A stretch of 64,000 nt of DNA from DASWTL01 sp966250385 (GTDB lineage: Bacteria > Bacteroidota > Bacteroidia > Sphingobacteriales > Sphingobacteriaceae). Made by a program: the position numbers and the translations under genes. Numbering within the stretch: the first letter of the stretch is position 1; every line of letters starts with the position of its first letter. The notes under the pieces are model-generated. The model worked only from the letters and a program-made list of their open reading frames with translations, made no database searches and was not told where the DNA came from. The DNA is taken from contig CBINHC010000004.1 of assembly GCA_966250385.1 (NCBI GenBank), forward strand, positions 186,001 to 250,000, in the 5' to 3' direction. Below are positions 1-8,065 of the stretch, one piece after another.

Positions 1-2499
1 CTTCCAGTTATTATGGGCAAGGATGTCGAAGATGGCCAGTTCGCCCTTGGTCAGGTAGTTCTGATTATACTTCCATTCCATAACCGGCACGATCCTGCTG
101 CGGTCCTTTTCAGGAACCGTATTGGTCCGGATAATCGTTTCCGGATCGATCGTGATCTTGAGATTCTTGGTCGGCAGGAAGTTTTCCTTGCTGCCATCCT
201 GAAAGGTTAGCTTATCGGCGTCATTTTCGGACATCAGCATGTCGAAAAGGTTCTTCAGCTCAACAGAGCCTTCGATCTGGTAATCCTGGTAATACAGGAC
301 ATCACGCACGCCCTGCACGAATTTGGAATTCGGCATGGTCAGCGGCAGCGGGTCCGATTCATTGACCCTGTTCTTCAGCTGGCGGATATACCAGTCCGTA
401 CCCAGCAGGCTCAGGTTGACGATCCGAATGTCCGGACGAACGTTCTCGACTTCCTGCGCATACCATAACGGGTAGGTATCGTTATCCCCGTACACAAAAA
501 GGATGGCGTTCGGCGCACAGGATTCCAGGTAGTTGACCGCCATGTCGCGGGTCATATATTTATTGGACCGGTCGTGGTCGTCCCAGTTCTCGCTGGCCAT
601 CAGTACCGGACTCGCCAGCAGACCGGCCACGGTCGCCACACCTGCGGCAGTCGCCATCTTCAGGCGGAACCTTTTACTGAGCGCTTCCGCGATGGCGGCG
701 ACTCCCAGACCGATCCAGATGGTGAATGCATAGAATGAACCGGCGTAGGCATAGTCACGCTCCCTTGGCTGGAGCGGCGTCTGGTTCAGATAGAGAACGA
801 TGGCGATCCCTGTAAAGAAGAACAGCAGGCCTACAATCCCGGCATCCTTCTGCTTGCGCTTGAAATGCCAGAATGCGCCGATCAGTCCCAGTATCAGCGG
901 AAGGAAGTATAACCGGTTATATCCTTTGTTCTCCGTTATGCTGGGCGGCAGCTGGCTCTGGTCACCAAGGCGGAGGGCATCCAACGGTTTGATGCCGCTG
1001 ATCCAGTTCCCGCGTGTATAATCGCCGTGGCCCTGCTCATCATTCTGACGGCCCGCAAAATTCCAGAGGAAGTACCGGGCATACATCTGCCCGGTCTGGT
1101 AGCTGAAAAGGAATCCGAGGTTCTGCGCGAAGTTGGGCGATTCGGTCTCGCCCATCTGCATCCAGGACCGGTAATAGCCCACGTGGTTCGGGTCGTCCGA
1201 GTACATCCGCGGGAGAATGGTATTCCGGTCATAGACCCGTTCCACCTTTTTGCTGGCGACCTCGTATTTGTCTTCGCCTTTGCGGTAGATCTTCGCGCCT
1301 TCTTTCTGGTCGATGACCTTTGAATCGAAGTACTGACCGTACATCAGCGGACGGTCGCCGTATTGTTCCCTGTTCAGGTAGCTCAGAAATGCAAATGCAT
1401 TGTCCGGGTCGCTGTTGTTAAGGGTCGGGTCCGCTTTGGCCCGTATAATGATCATGGCGAAAGAGCCGTAACCGAAGATCACGAACAGCAGGCTGAGCAG
1501 GGACATGTTCAGGGTGCGTCTTTTCTGGCGGATCTTAACGACATATTCCAGCAGGGCGATAATGCCGGCGCCGATGAGCAGACCCAGGAATCCCGCGCCG
1601 AGCGTAAAGGCCAGGACGAGCGCTGCTGCCGCAATCGCGGCGCTGGTCTTATTCCCGGTGATCGAATACCGGATTCCGGTCAGGAAGAAAACGATGACAA
1701 GCAGTGAGAAGGCGATAACTCCGCTTCCGAATCCGAATCCGAACGTGTTCACGAAAAGCAGGTCCGACGTCGCCGCGAATTTCACCAGGTACTGGATTAC
1801 GCCGTACTGGATGAAGCCCAGGATAAAGATCCCCGCCATCAGCGCAGCCAGCGTTCCTTTGCTGGTCGGTTTTGCGGTCCTTCTGAAATAATAAACAAGG
1901 GCTATTGCCGGAATCGCCAGGAGGTTCAGTAAGTGAATTCCGATCGAAAGCCCCATGATATAGGCAATAAATATGAGCCACCGGTCGGCATGGGGTTCGT
2001 CCGCATGGGAATCCCACTTCAGGATCGCCCAGAAGACAATGGCTGTCGCCAGCGATGACATGGCGTAAACTTCCGCCTCGACGGCAGAAAACCAGAAGGT
2101 GTCCGAAAAGGTATAGGCCAGGGCTCCGACCAGGCCGGACCCGATAATGGTGATCAGATTTCCGGTTGAAAGCTCGCCGTCCTTTGCAACCACCCTTTTT
2201 ACAAGGGCTGTGATCGTCCAGAACAGGAAAAGTATGGTGGCCGCACTGGCAATGGCAGAACTCAGGTTTACCCAGTAAGCTACCAGGGAAGGGTCTGATG
2301 CGAACAGGGAAAAGATCTTGGCGATCATTAAAAAGAGCGGAGCGCCCGGCTGGTGGACGATCTGCAGTTTATGAGCTGCGGCGATGAATTCGCCTGCGTC
2401 CCACCAGCTTGCGGTAGGTTCTGCCGTAGCAATGTAAACGATGGCAGCAATCAGGAATGTCAGCCAGCCAAAAAGATTGTTTATTCGATTATAACTCAT
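1..2499 (-). CDS. DUF2723 family multi-pass membrane protein (partial, 3' end cut by window)
   Basis: This gene is cut by the left edge after 833 codons. It starts at the ATG whose complement lies at 2497-2499 (MSYNRINNLFGW). The N-terminal half has many hydrophobic segments and the motifs WWDAGEFI and HQPGAPLF near residues 30-55. This acidic/aromatic first loop is typical of the Bacteroidota DUF2723 proteins, which resemble protein O-mannosyltransferase (GT39-like) enzymes. The C-terminal part is soluble and contains NWDDHDRS and FVYGDNDTYPLWY. A role in membrane-side glycosyl transfer is inferred from family resemblance; the substrate is unknown. It is transcribed away from the tRNA-Gln/prs unit, with about 120 bases of divergent promoter region between them. 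Confidence 0.85.
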   Translation of the reverse strand, partial: MSYNRINNLFGWLTFLIAAIVYIATAEPTASWWDAGEFIAAAHKLQIVHQPGAPLFLMIAKIFSLFASDPSLVAYWVNLSSAIASAATILFLFWTITALVKRVVAKDGELSTGNLITIIGSGLVGALAYTFSDTFWFSAVEAEVYAMSSLATAIVFWAILKWDSHADEPHADRWLIFIAYIMGLSIGIHLLNLLAIPAIALVYYFRRTAKPTSKGTLAALMAGIFILGFIQYGVIQYLVKFAATSDLLFVNTFGFGFGSGVIAFSLLVIVFFLTGIRYSITGNKTSAAIAAAALVLAFTLGAGFLGLLIGAGIIALLEYVVKIRQKRRTLNMSLLSLLFVIFGYGSFAMIIIRAKADPTLNNSDPDNAFAFLSYLNREQYGDRPLMYGQYFDSKVIDQKEGAKIYRKGEDKYEVASKKVERVYDRNTILPRMYSDDPNHVGYYRSWMQMGETESPNFAQNLGFLFSYQTGQMYARYFLWNFAGRQNDEQGHGDYTRGNWISGIKPLDALRLGDQSQLPPSITENKGYNRLYFLPLILGLIGAFWHFKRKQKDAGIVGLLFFFTGIAIVLYLNQTPLQPRERDYAYAGSFYAFTIWIGLGVAAIAEALSKRFRLKMATAAGVATVAGLLASPVLMASENWDDHDRSNKYMTRDMAVNYLESCAPNAILFVYGDNDTYPLWYAQEVENVRPDIRIVNLSLLGTDWYIRQLKNRVNESDPLPLTMPNSKFVQGVRDVLYYQDYQIEGSVELKNLFDMLMSENDADKLTFQDGSKENFLPTKNLKITIDPETIIRTNTVPEKDRSRIVPVMEWKYNQNYLTKGELAIFDILAHNNWK

Positions 2500-2621
2500 A
2501 CTTAGGTTATCAACTAATGTTGCTCCGAAAATAAGTATTTGAATTCAAATTCTGCTTCATTACCGGTTCTGGCTCATAATCAGGGGCGTTTTTACTTTTT
2601 TCGAAAAAAAATAAAAATGTT

Positions 2622-2652
2622 TTGCAGGATACGCGCCAAGCCTCTATATTTG
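2622..2652 (+). promoter_or_regulatory. Bacteroidota promoter for tRNA-Gln
   Basis: TTG at 2622-2624 and TATATTTG at 2645-2652, separated by 20 bases, fit the Bacteroidota -33/-7 consensus (TTTG and TAnnTTTG). Transcription would begin about 35 bases before the tRNA. Confidence 0.7.
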
Positions 2653-2692
2653 CAGTCCGTTTGAGGGGGTACACTTCTAAAGAGCGGTAAAT

Positions 2693-2763
2693 TGCCCGAT
2701 AGTATAAAGGTAGTACGACAGATTTTGGTTCTGTTTGTCTAGGTTCGAATCCTGGTCGGGCAA
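2693..2763 (+). tRNA. tRNA-Gln (anticodon TTG)
   Basis: The acceptor stem TGCCCGA (2693-2699) pairs with TCGGGCA (2756-2762), and the discriminator base is A2763. The anticodon arm ACAGA/TCTGT carries the loop TTTTGGT, so the anticodon is TTG, reading CAA. The T arm is CTAGG-TTCGAAT-CCTGG. The 3' CCA is not encoded. An intrinsic terminator follows 10 bases later, so the tRNA is probably its own transcription unit ahead of prs. Confidence 0.95.
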
Positions 2764-2773
2764 CTTAAAAAAC

Positions 2774-2810
2774 TCGGATTGTGCCAAAAGCGCAATCCGA
2801 ATTTTTTTTT
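2774..2810 (+). terminator. Intrinsic terminator after tRNA-Gln
   Basis: An 11-bp stem, TCGGATTGTGC (2774-2784) with GCGCAATCCGA (2790-2800), has loop CAAAA and is followed by a run of nine T. It separates the tRNA from prs, whose ATG is only 20 bases after the T run. Confidence 0.9.
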
Positions 2811-2830
2811 ATTCTTTTGCAAGAAAAAAC

Positions 2831-3775
2831 ATGCCTCTTCAATTTAACCCCGTTAAATTATTTGCCGGTTCCGGAACAACGGTTCTTGCCGACAAGATCG
2901 CGACCGCGTATGGGAAAGATCTGGGCGACGTCGTCCTTTCCCGATTCAGTGACGGTGAATTCCAGCCTTCTTTCAACGAATCGATCCGCGGATGCGATGT
3001 ATTCCTGATCCAGTCTACCAACCAGCCGAATGACAACCTGATGGAGCTCCTGCTGATGACTGATGCAGCGAAGCGCGCTTCCTCTCACTACATCACCGTA
3101 GTGGTTCCTTATTTCGGAATGGCCCGTCAGGACCGGAAGGATAAACCGCGGGTTGCCATCGGAGCGAAGCTGGTAGCGAATCTCATCATGGCGGCCGGGG
3201 CGCACAGGATCATGACCATGGACCTGCACGCTGCGCAGATCCAGGGATTTTTTGACATCCCGGTGGATCACCTGGATGCGGCGGTTATTTTCGTGCCATA
3301 TATTAAGGCATTGAACCTGCCGAACCTGACGATCGCATCACCGGATATGGGCGGTTCTTACCGGGCACGGACATTTGCAAAGTATTTCAATGCGGAGGTG
3401 GTAATTTGTGATAAGCGGCGGAAGCGGGCCAATGAGATCGAATCGATGTCCATTATCGGGGATGTCACCGGGCAGGATATCGTCCTGATGGATGATATCG
3501 TAGACACGGCGGGAACCTTATCCAAAGCAGCGCAGCTGATCATGGATAACGGAGCGAGCAGCGTCCGGGCGGTATGTACCCACGCAGTTTTATCGGGCAA
3601 GGCATACGAAACCATTGAAAAATCAGTTCTATCTGAGCTGATCGTTACCGACACCATTCCTCTGAAACAGGAAAGCAGCAAGATCAAGGTCCTGTCGACC
3701 GCTGATCTCTTTGCCCGGGCGATCGCCAACGTGAACGAGCACGGATCCATCAGTGATCTGTTCAGAGTAGACTAA
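2831..3775 (+). CDS. prs: Ribose-phosphate pyrophosphokinase (PRPP synthetase)
   Basis: This enzyme makes PRPP from ribose 5-phosphate and ATP in the cytoplasm, feeding purine, pyrimidine, NAD, histidine and tryptophan synthesis. The chosen start is ATG 2831 (MPLQFNPVKLFAGSG), giving 314 residues, the usual family length. A longer in-frame reading from 2735 would run back through the tRNA and is rejected. Visible signatures are RQDRKDKPR (ATP-side loop), the metal-binding MDLHA segment, and the PRPP loop DDIVDTAGT near residue 222. The order prs, rplY, pth follows on the same strand with short gaps. Confidence 0.97.
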   Translation: MPLQFNPVKLFAGSGTTVLADKIATAYGKDLGDVVLSRFSDGEFQPSFNESIRGCDVFLIQSTNQPNDNLMELLLMTDAAKRASSHYITVVVPYFGMARQDRKDKPRVAIGAKLVANLIMAAGAHRIMTMDLHAAQIQGFFDIPVDHLDAAVIFVPYIKALNLPNLTIASPDMGGSYRARTFAKYFNAEVVICDKRRKRANEIESMSIIGDVTGQDIVLMDDIVDTAGTLSKAAQLIMDNGASSVRAVCTHAVLSGKAYETIEKSVLSELIVTDTIPLKQESSKIKVLSTADLFARAIANVNEHGSISDLFRVD

Positions 3776-3806
3776 ATATTTAGTGAACATATATTAATAA
3801 TTAAAA

Positions 3807-4400
3807 ATGAAATCAATTGCTATTAGCGGTTCTCCAAGAGAGAACGTAGGGAAAAGAGACGCTAAGGAATTGCGCTACCAGGGTCTGGTGCCTGCAGTTC
3901 TTTATGGTGGTGCTGAACAAACCCACTTTGCAGTGTCCGCAGCTGATTTGAAAGGTCTGGTTTATACCCCGGACGTTCAATTCGTTGACCTTGAAGTTGC
4001 CGGAGTAAAATCTCAGGCTATCCTGAAAGATATCCAGTTCCATCCACTGACCGAGCAGATCCTGCACGTAGACTTCCTGTTGCTGAACCAGGCGAAGCCG
4101 GTAGTTATGGAAGTTCCGGTTAAACTTACCGGAACCTCTCCGGGTGTTAAAATGGGTGGTAAGCTGGTTCAGAAATTACGTAAATTACGTGTAAAAGCAC
4201 TTCCTAAAGATATGCCTCAGTACGTAGAAGTAAGCATTGAACCTCTTGAAGTTGGTAAATCCGTAAAGGTTGGGGAAGTTACCTACGAAAACGCAGTGAT
4301 CACCAATAACGCGGATGACACCATCGTTTCTGTAACTACTTCACGTGCTTTAAGACAAGCAGAACAAGAAGCAGCTCAGCAGGGAAAAGGAAAGAAATAA
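3807..4400 (+). CDS. rplY: 50S ribosomal protein L25 / general stress protein Ctc (bL25)
   Basis: The product binds 5S rRNA in the large subunit. At 197 residues it is the long CTC type: an N-terminal L25 domain (about residues 1-95, SGSPRENVGKRDAKELRYQG) followed by the beta-rich TL5/CTC C-terminal domain with KLRKLRVKALPKDMPQYVEV. The tail is Lys/Gln/Ala-rich. It begins 31 bases after prs with no visible terminator between them, so co-transcription is likely. A strong terminator follows it. Confidence 0.95.
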   Translation: MKSIAISGSPRENVGKRDAKELRYQGLVPAVLYGGAEQTHFAVSAADLKGLVYTPDVQFVDLEVAGVKSQAILKDIQFHPLTEQILHVDFLLLNQAKPVVMEVPVKLTGTSPGVKMGGKLVQKLRKLRVKALPKDMPQYVEVSIEPLEVGKSVKVGEVTYENAVITNNADDTIVSVTTSRALRQAEQEAAQQGKGKK

Positions 4401-4420
4401 TTTTTTGTTCCAGAGTGGAA

Positions 4421-4452
4421 AGGCAGTGCGGATATACCGTACTGCCTTTTTT
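4421..4452 (+). terminator. Intrinsic terminator after rplY
   Basis: The stem AGGCAGTGCGG (4421-4431) with CCGTACTGCCT (4437-4447), loop ATATA, is followed by a T run to 4452. It ends the prs-rplY unit. Confidence 0.9.
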
Positions 4453-4485
4453 GCTTTCTATGGTTTTCATCTGGCTGTCCGGACT

Positions 4486-4493
4486 TATCTTTG
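4486..4493 (+). promoter_or_regulatory. -7 promoter element of pth (near-leaderless)
   Basis: TATATCTTTG-type element: TATCTTTG lies at 4486-4493, only four bases before the pth ATG at 4498. With the usual spacing the transcript would begin at or within a base or two of the start codon. No clear -33 TTG is seen. Confidence 0.6.
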
Positions 4494-4497
4494 CCGC

Positions 4498-5058
4498 ATG
4501 AAATATCTGGTTGTTGGCCTTGGCAATATCGGGCCCGAATATGCTGATACCCGACATAACATCGGTTTTATGATTGCAGACGAGCTTGCCAGGCGTGCAC
4601 AGGTTCCCTTTTTTAATATGCGTCTCGCCTATTACACCGAGTTTACCCACAAGGGACGCACCATTCATCTCATCAAGCCGACCACCTACATGAACCTGAG
4701 CGGTAAGGCCGTTAATTACTGGATGCAGGACCTGAAAGTTCCCCTTGAGAATGTCCTGGTCCTGGTCGATGAACTGGCCCTGCCTTTCGGGACCATCCGG
4801 CTGAAACCCAAGGGGGGAAGTGCCGGGCATAACGGACTGAAAAGCGTCGAGGCATCCGTCGGGGGCGCCAATTACGCGCGGCTGAGGTTCGGTATCGGGG
4901 ATAACTTTCCGAGAGGGCGGCAGGTGGACTACGTGCTCAGCGGATTTGATCCGGATGAGAAGCCGGAGCTTCCCGGCCTGATCGACCGTTCGGTCGAGAT
5001 GATCGAGAGCTTTGTGACGGCCGGACCGGAGCTCACCATGACCCGGTTTAACAAATAA
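4498..5058 (+). CDS. pth: Peptidyl-tRNA hydrolase
   Basis: The enzyme releases peptides from peptidyl-tRNA that drops off ribosomes. The start ATG 4498 gives 186 residues, MKYLVVGLGNIGPEY, matching the family N-terminus; the 31-residue upstream extension overlaps the rplY terminator and is rejected. Catalytic and substrate residues are visible: the N of GLGN, the H of DTRHNIGF (His of the active site), the PTTYMNLSG loop, and GSAGHNGLKS. It lies just after the rplY terminator and has its own promoter. Confidence 0.96.
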   Translation: MKYLVVGLGNIGPEYADTRHNIGFMIADELARRAQVPFFNMRLAYYTEFTHKGRTIHLIKPTTYMNLSGKAVNYWMQDLKVPLENVLVLVDELALPFGTIRLKPKGGSAGHNGLKSVEASVGGANYARLRFGIGDNFPRGRQVDYVLSGFDPDEKPELPGLIDRSVEMIESFVTAGPELTMTRFNK

Positions 5059-5200
5059 TTAACAACCGGGCCCTGTCCGCGGAACGGAACTGCCGTTCGT
5101 CCGCCGGACGATACCGCTCGTGAAACGGATGTAACTTATAGGTTACCATCCGGGCAACTCGCTGAATAAAAGAATAGATTAGGGTAGATTTTTAATTTTT

Positions 5201-7621
5201 ATGAAAAGTACCCTTGCATTTATTGCTCTTTTATTTTTGTCCGCAGGCTGTGCCCTCGCGCAGACGTATTCGGTAAGCGGCCGTGTGGTGGACTCGATCA
5301 GCCGGGAAGCGCTTGACTTTATAACCATCGGCCTCCGCGATGCCAAAGGGCAGCCGCTCAAATCGGCCGTCTCAAAAAACAGCGGTACTTTTCAGTTTGA
5401 CAAGGTTCCGTCCGGCACCTTCCGGATGGCGATCGTCGCCGTTGGTTACCAGCGCAGGGAAATGGACATCAAGGTCGACGGTGACCTGAAGCTGGGCGTG
5501 ATCAGTATTCAGAGTTCCAGTACGGCACTGAAGGAAGTGATGGTCGTCGCCGACAAGCCCCTCGTAAAACAGGAGGTGGACCGCCTTACCTATGATGTGC
5601 AGGCTGATCCCGAAAGTAAGGTCAATACTCTGCTGGATATGATGCGCAAGGTGCCGCTGCTGTCCGTGGACGGCGACGATAACGTTAAGCTCAAGGGAAG
5701 CGGCAGCTATAAGATCCTGATCAATGGCCGCCCCTCGTCGATGATGTCCCGGGATCCGAAAGACGTCCTGAAAAGTATGCCGGCGAGCAGTATCCAGAAG
5801 ATCGAGGTGATCACCACTCCTCCGGCAAAGTATGACAGCGAAGGGCTTGCCGGTATCATCAATATCATTACCAATAAGAAAGTGGACGCCGGCTATAATG
5901 CCAGTATCAATGCGCGGGGATCCTTCCCGGCCGGAGGCCCCGGCGGATCCGGTTCCCTGACCGTGAAGGAAGGGAAGTTCGGTTTTTCCGGATGGGGCGG
6001 CCTGGGAACCTACCACAACCCCGGATCTGAAAATTTCAGCAACCGGCTGACTTCCGGTGCTTCACCGACGTCGCTTCTTCAGAACGGCCGGACCACGTCC
6101 GACAATACCAATCTCTACGGCAGCGCAGAGCTGAGCTTCGAGATCGATACCCTGAACCTGATTACCGCCGAGATCGGTTCGCACCGGGGCGACGGTGAAT
6201 CGGTTTCCGGCCGGTTATCCAGTTTGAGAAACACATCGACGGAAGCGGTGACCCAGGGATACCGCATGCAGAGCCTGAGCGAGAATATCTGGGCCGGTAT
6301 GGATGCGGGGATCAACTACCAGCTGGGCTTCAAGCGCAATAAGAATCAGTTCCTGACCCTCTCCTACAAGTATAACCGGTGGGGTACCGACCAGTACAAC
6401 AGCCAGGCGATCCATGATCGGATCAATTACGAGCAGGCGGACTACGAGCAGACCAATGACGGGAGTTCCCAAGAACAGACCGTCCAACTCGACTATATTC
6501 ACCCGGTAAAGAACCTGAACATCGAGGCCGGACTCAAGGGTATCCTCAGAAATAACCATAGCGATTTTCAGTACCGGCTGTTCAACGGAACGACCAGGGC
6601 TTTTGAGGTCGATCCTTCACGCACCAACCGGTATGACAATGACCAGCATGTGTTCGGGATCTATAACTCCTACCAGTATAATCTGAAGGACTGGGGCTTT
6701 AAGGCCGGGTTACGGCTGGAGGAGACGATCATCAAGGCGGACTTTATATCGACCGGTTCTGAAGTCGATGAGACATTCCTGAACTTCATTCCTTCGCTTT
6801 CGGTGAGCCGGAAGTTCAAGGATCTGAGCAGCCTGAACTTCGGTTATACGCAGCGGATTGAACGTCCCGGCATCTGGCAGCTCAATCCGTTCGTCGACCG
6901 GTCTAATCCGAACTACCAGTCTTCCGGAAATCCGGACCTGGTGCCGGTGCTGAACAACAGCCTGGAGCTGAGCTACAGCCGCTTCAAAAAAGGGTCGGTT
7001 AATGTCGGCCTCAATTACTCGTTCGCAAACAATACGATCCAGGAAGTGACATTTATGACCGATGCCATTACCCGGTCGACCTATGACAATATCGGCCGCG
7101 ACCGAATGGTGGGGTCGAACTTCAACGTGAACTATCCAGTCACGCAGCGGTTCACCATCAGCGGGGGCGGTAATCTGAACTACATCTGGATCGAAGGGAT
7201 CGTTAACGGCAGCACTTACCGGAATGACGGGATGCAGGGATACATGTACGCGTACGCCGGCTACCGGTTCGAAAAAGGCTGGCGGGCAGGCGTGAACTAT
7301 TCATATAACAGTCCATGGGTTACGCTGCAGGGTCAGTCGAACGCCTATAACTACATGTCCTTTTCCCTCAATAAGGATATCGTGAAGGACAAGCTCAGTT
7401 TCTCGGCTTCCGTAAGCAATCCGTTCCAGAAATACCGGTCCTTCGTTAATAACCTGTCAGGAACGGACTTCATCCAGACGGATAACTTTCAGAGCTACCA
7501 CCGCCGGTTCAACACCAGCCTGAACTACCGTTTCGGAAAGCTCAAGGGCGGCATCAAGAAGAATGCGCGGGGTATAAAGAACGACGATGTGAAAGGCGGC
7601 AGCTCCTCGGGAAGCCAGTAA
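5201..7621 (+). CDS. TonB-dependent receptor-like outer-membrane beta-barrel protein
   Basis: The 806-residue protein begins with a signal peptide (MKSTLAFIALLFLSAGCALAQ). A carboxypeptidase-regulatory-like/CNA-B beta domain follows (about residues 22-115, VSGRVVDSISREALDF). A plug domain sits at about 120-225, with VNTLLDMMRKVPLLSVDG and the plug end GIINIITNK. A long aromatic-rich barrel completes it, fitting the Bacteroidota outer-membrane beta-barrel family rather than the SusC group, and no SusD partner is adjacent. The extreme C-terminus is polar (GGSSSGSQ) instead of ending on an aromatic residue. The transported substrate cannot be read from the sequence. The next gene starts 16 bases later and may be co-transcribed. 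Confidence 0.88.
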   Translation: MKSTLAFIALLFLSAGCALAQTYSVSGRVVDSISREALDFITIGLRDAKGQPLKSAVSKNSGTFQFDKVPSGTFRMAIVAVGYQRREMDIKVDGDLKLGVISIQSSSTALKEVMVVADKPLVKQEVDRLTYDVQADPESKVNTLLDMMRKVPLLSVDGDDNVKLKGSGSYKILINGRPSSMMSRDPKDVLKSMPASSIQKIEVITTPPAKYDSEGLAGIINIITNKKVDAGYNASINARGSFPAGGPGGSGSLTVKEGKFGFSGWGGLGTYHNPGSENFSNRLTSGASPTSLLQNGRTTSDNTNLYGSAELSFEIDTLNLITAEIGSHRGDGESVSGRLSSLRNTSTEAVTQGYRMQSLSENIWAGMDAGINYQLGFKRNKNQFLTLSYKYNRWGTDQYNSQAIHDRINYEQADYEQTNDGSSQEQTVQLDYIHPVKNLNIEAGLKGILRNNHSDFQYRLFNGTTRAFEVDPSRTNRYDNDQHVFGIYNSYQYNLKDWGFKAGLRLEETIIKADFISTGSEVDETFLNFIPSLSVSRKFKDLSSLNFGYTQRIERPGIWQLNPFVDRSNPNYQSSGNPDLVPVLNNSLELSYSRFKKGSVNVGLNYSFANNTIQEVTFMTDAITRSTYDNIGRDRMVGSNFNVNYPVTQRFTISGGGNLNYIWIEGIVNGSTYRNDGMQGYMYAYAGYRFEKGWRAGVNYSYNSPWVTLQGQSNAYNYMSFSLNKDIVKDKLSFSASVSNPFQKYRSFVNNLSGTDFIQTDNFQSYHRRFNTSLNYRFGKLKGGIKKNARGIKNDDVKGGSSSGSQ

Positions 7622-7637
7622 TTGCTATTTTTAGGGC

Positions 7638-7988
7638 ATGAAAGTATACGGAATCAAGAATTGCAATACAGTAAAGAAGGCGCTGGACTGGTTAACGGCC
7701 CACCAGATACCATTTGAATTCCATGATTATAAGAAACTGGGCATTTCCAGGGAAAAACTGGCCGTGTGGGCCGGGCAGATCGGATGGGAACCGCTTTTGA
7801 ACCGGAAAGGAACGACCTGGAAACAGCTGCCGCCCGAAGTTCAGGCGTCAGTTACCGGGCCGGAAGCGGCATTCGCCCTGATGACCGAAAAGACCAGCGT
7901 GATCAAGCGGCCGCTCATCGAATCGGACGGCCGGCTGCTGCTCGGCTTTAATGAAGCGGAATATGCGGAAGCATTACTGGCAGACTGA
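7638..7988 (+). CDS. ArsC/Spx-family thioredoxin-fold protein (YffB-like)
   Basis: The 116-residue protein has the ArsC fold signature KVYGIKNCNTVKKALDWL with one Cys near residue 9, then FHDYKKLGIS and the loop SVIKRPLIESDGRLLLGFNE. The RP(L)I motif is conserved in ArsC, Spx and YffB. The active-site CNTVKK has no second Cys, as in YffB/ArsC rather than the CxxC of redox-sensing Spx. A glutathione- or thioredoxin-linked reductase is possible; arsenate reduction is not shown. A near-consensus TATTTTTA lies a few bases before the ATG. An intrinsic terminator follows directly. Confidence 0.85.
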   Translation: MKVYGIKNCNTVKKALDWLTAHQIPFEFHDYKKLGISREKLAVWAGQIGWEPLLNRKGTTWKQLPPEVQASVTGPEAAFALMTEKTSVIKRPLIESDGRLLLGFNEAEYAEALLAD

Positions 7989-7994
7989 AAGAAT

Positions 7995-8020
7995 ACCGGC
8001 GTTCGGCCGGTTTTTCTTTT
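7995..8020 (+). terminator. Intrinsic terminator after the ArsC-like gene
   Basis: ACCGGC (7995-8000), loop GTTCG, GCCGGT (8006-8011), then TTTTTCTTTT. It ends the preceding two-gene unit. Confidence 0.85.
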
Positions 8021-8038
8021 AGAAGTCGCCGATGAACA

Positions 8039-8046
8039 TATCTTTG
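8039..8046 (+). promoter_or_regulatory. -7 promoter element of the M1 peptidase gene
   Basis: TATCTTTG matches TAnnTTTG and lies 19 bases before the ATG at 8066, giving a predicted 5' leader of roughly 15 bases. Confidence 0.6.
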
Positions 8047-8065
8047 AAATGACTAAACCTTTTTT

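Noticed and set aside
2735..2830. In-frame upstream extension of prs beginning inside the tRNA
   Set aside because: It covers the tRNA 3' half and its terminator and has no family likeness; ATG 2831 matches the known N-terminus.
5090..5151. Hairpins in the pth to TonB-receptor gap (CGGATG-TAAC with GTTA-CCATCCG) as a terminator or riboswitch
   Set aside because: There is no T run after either stem and no known riboswitch pattern; noted only as structured spacer.
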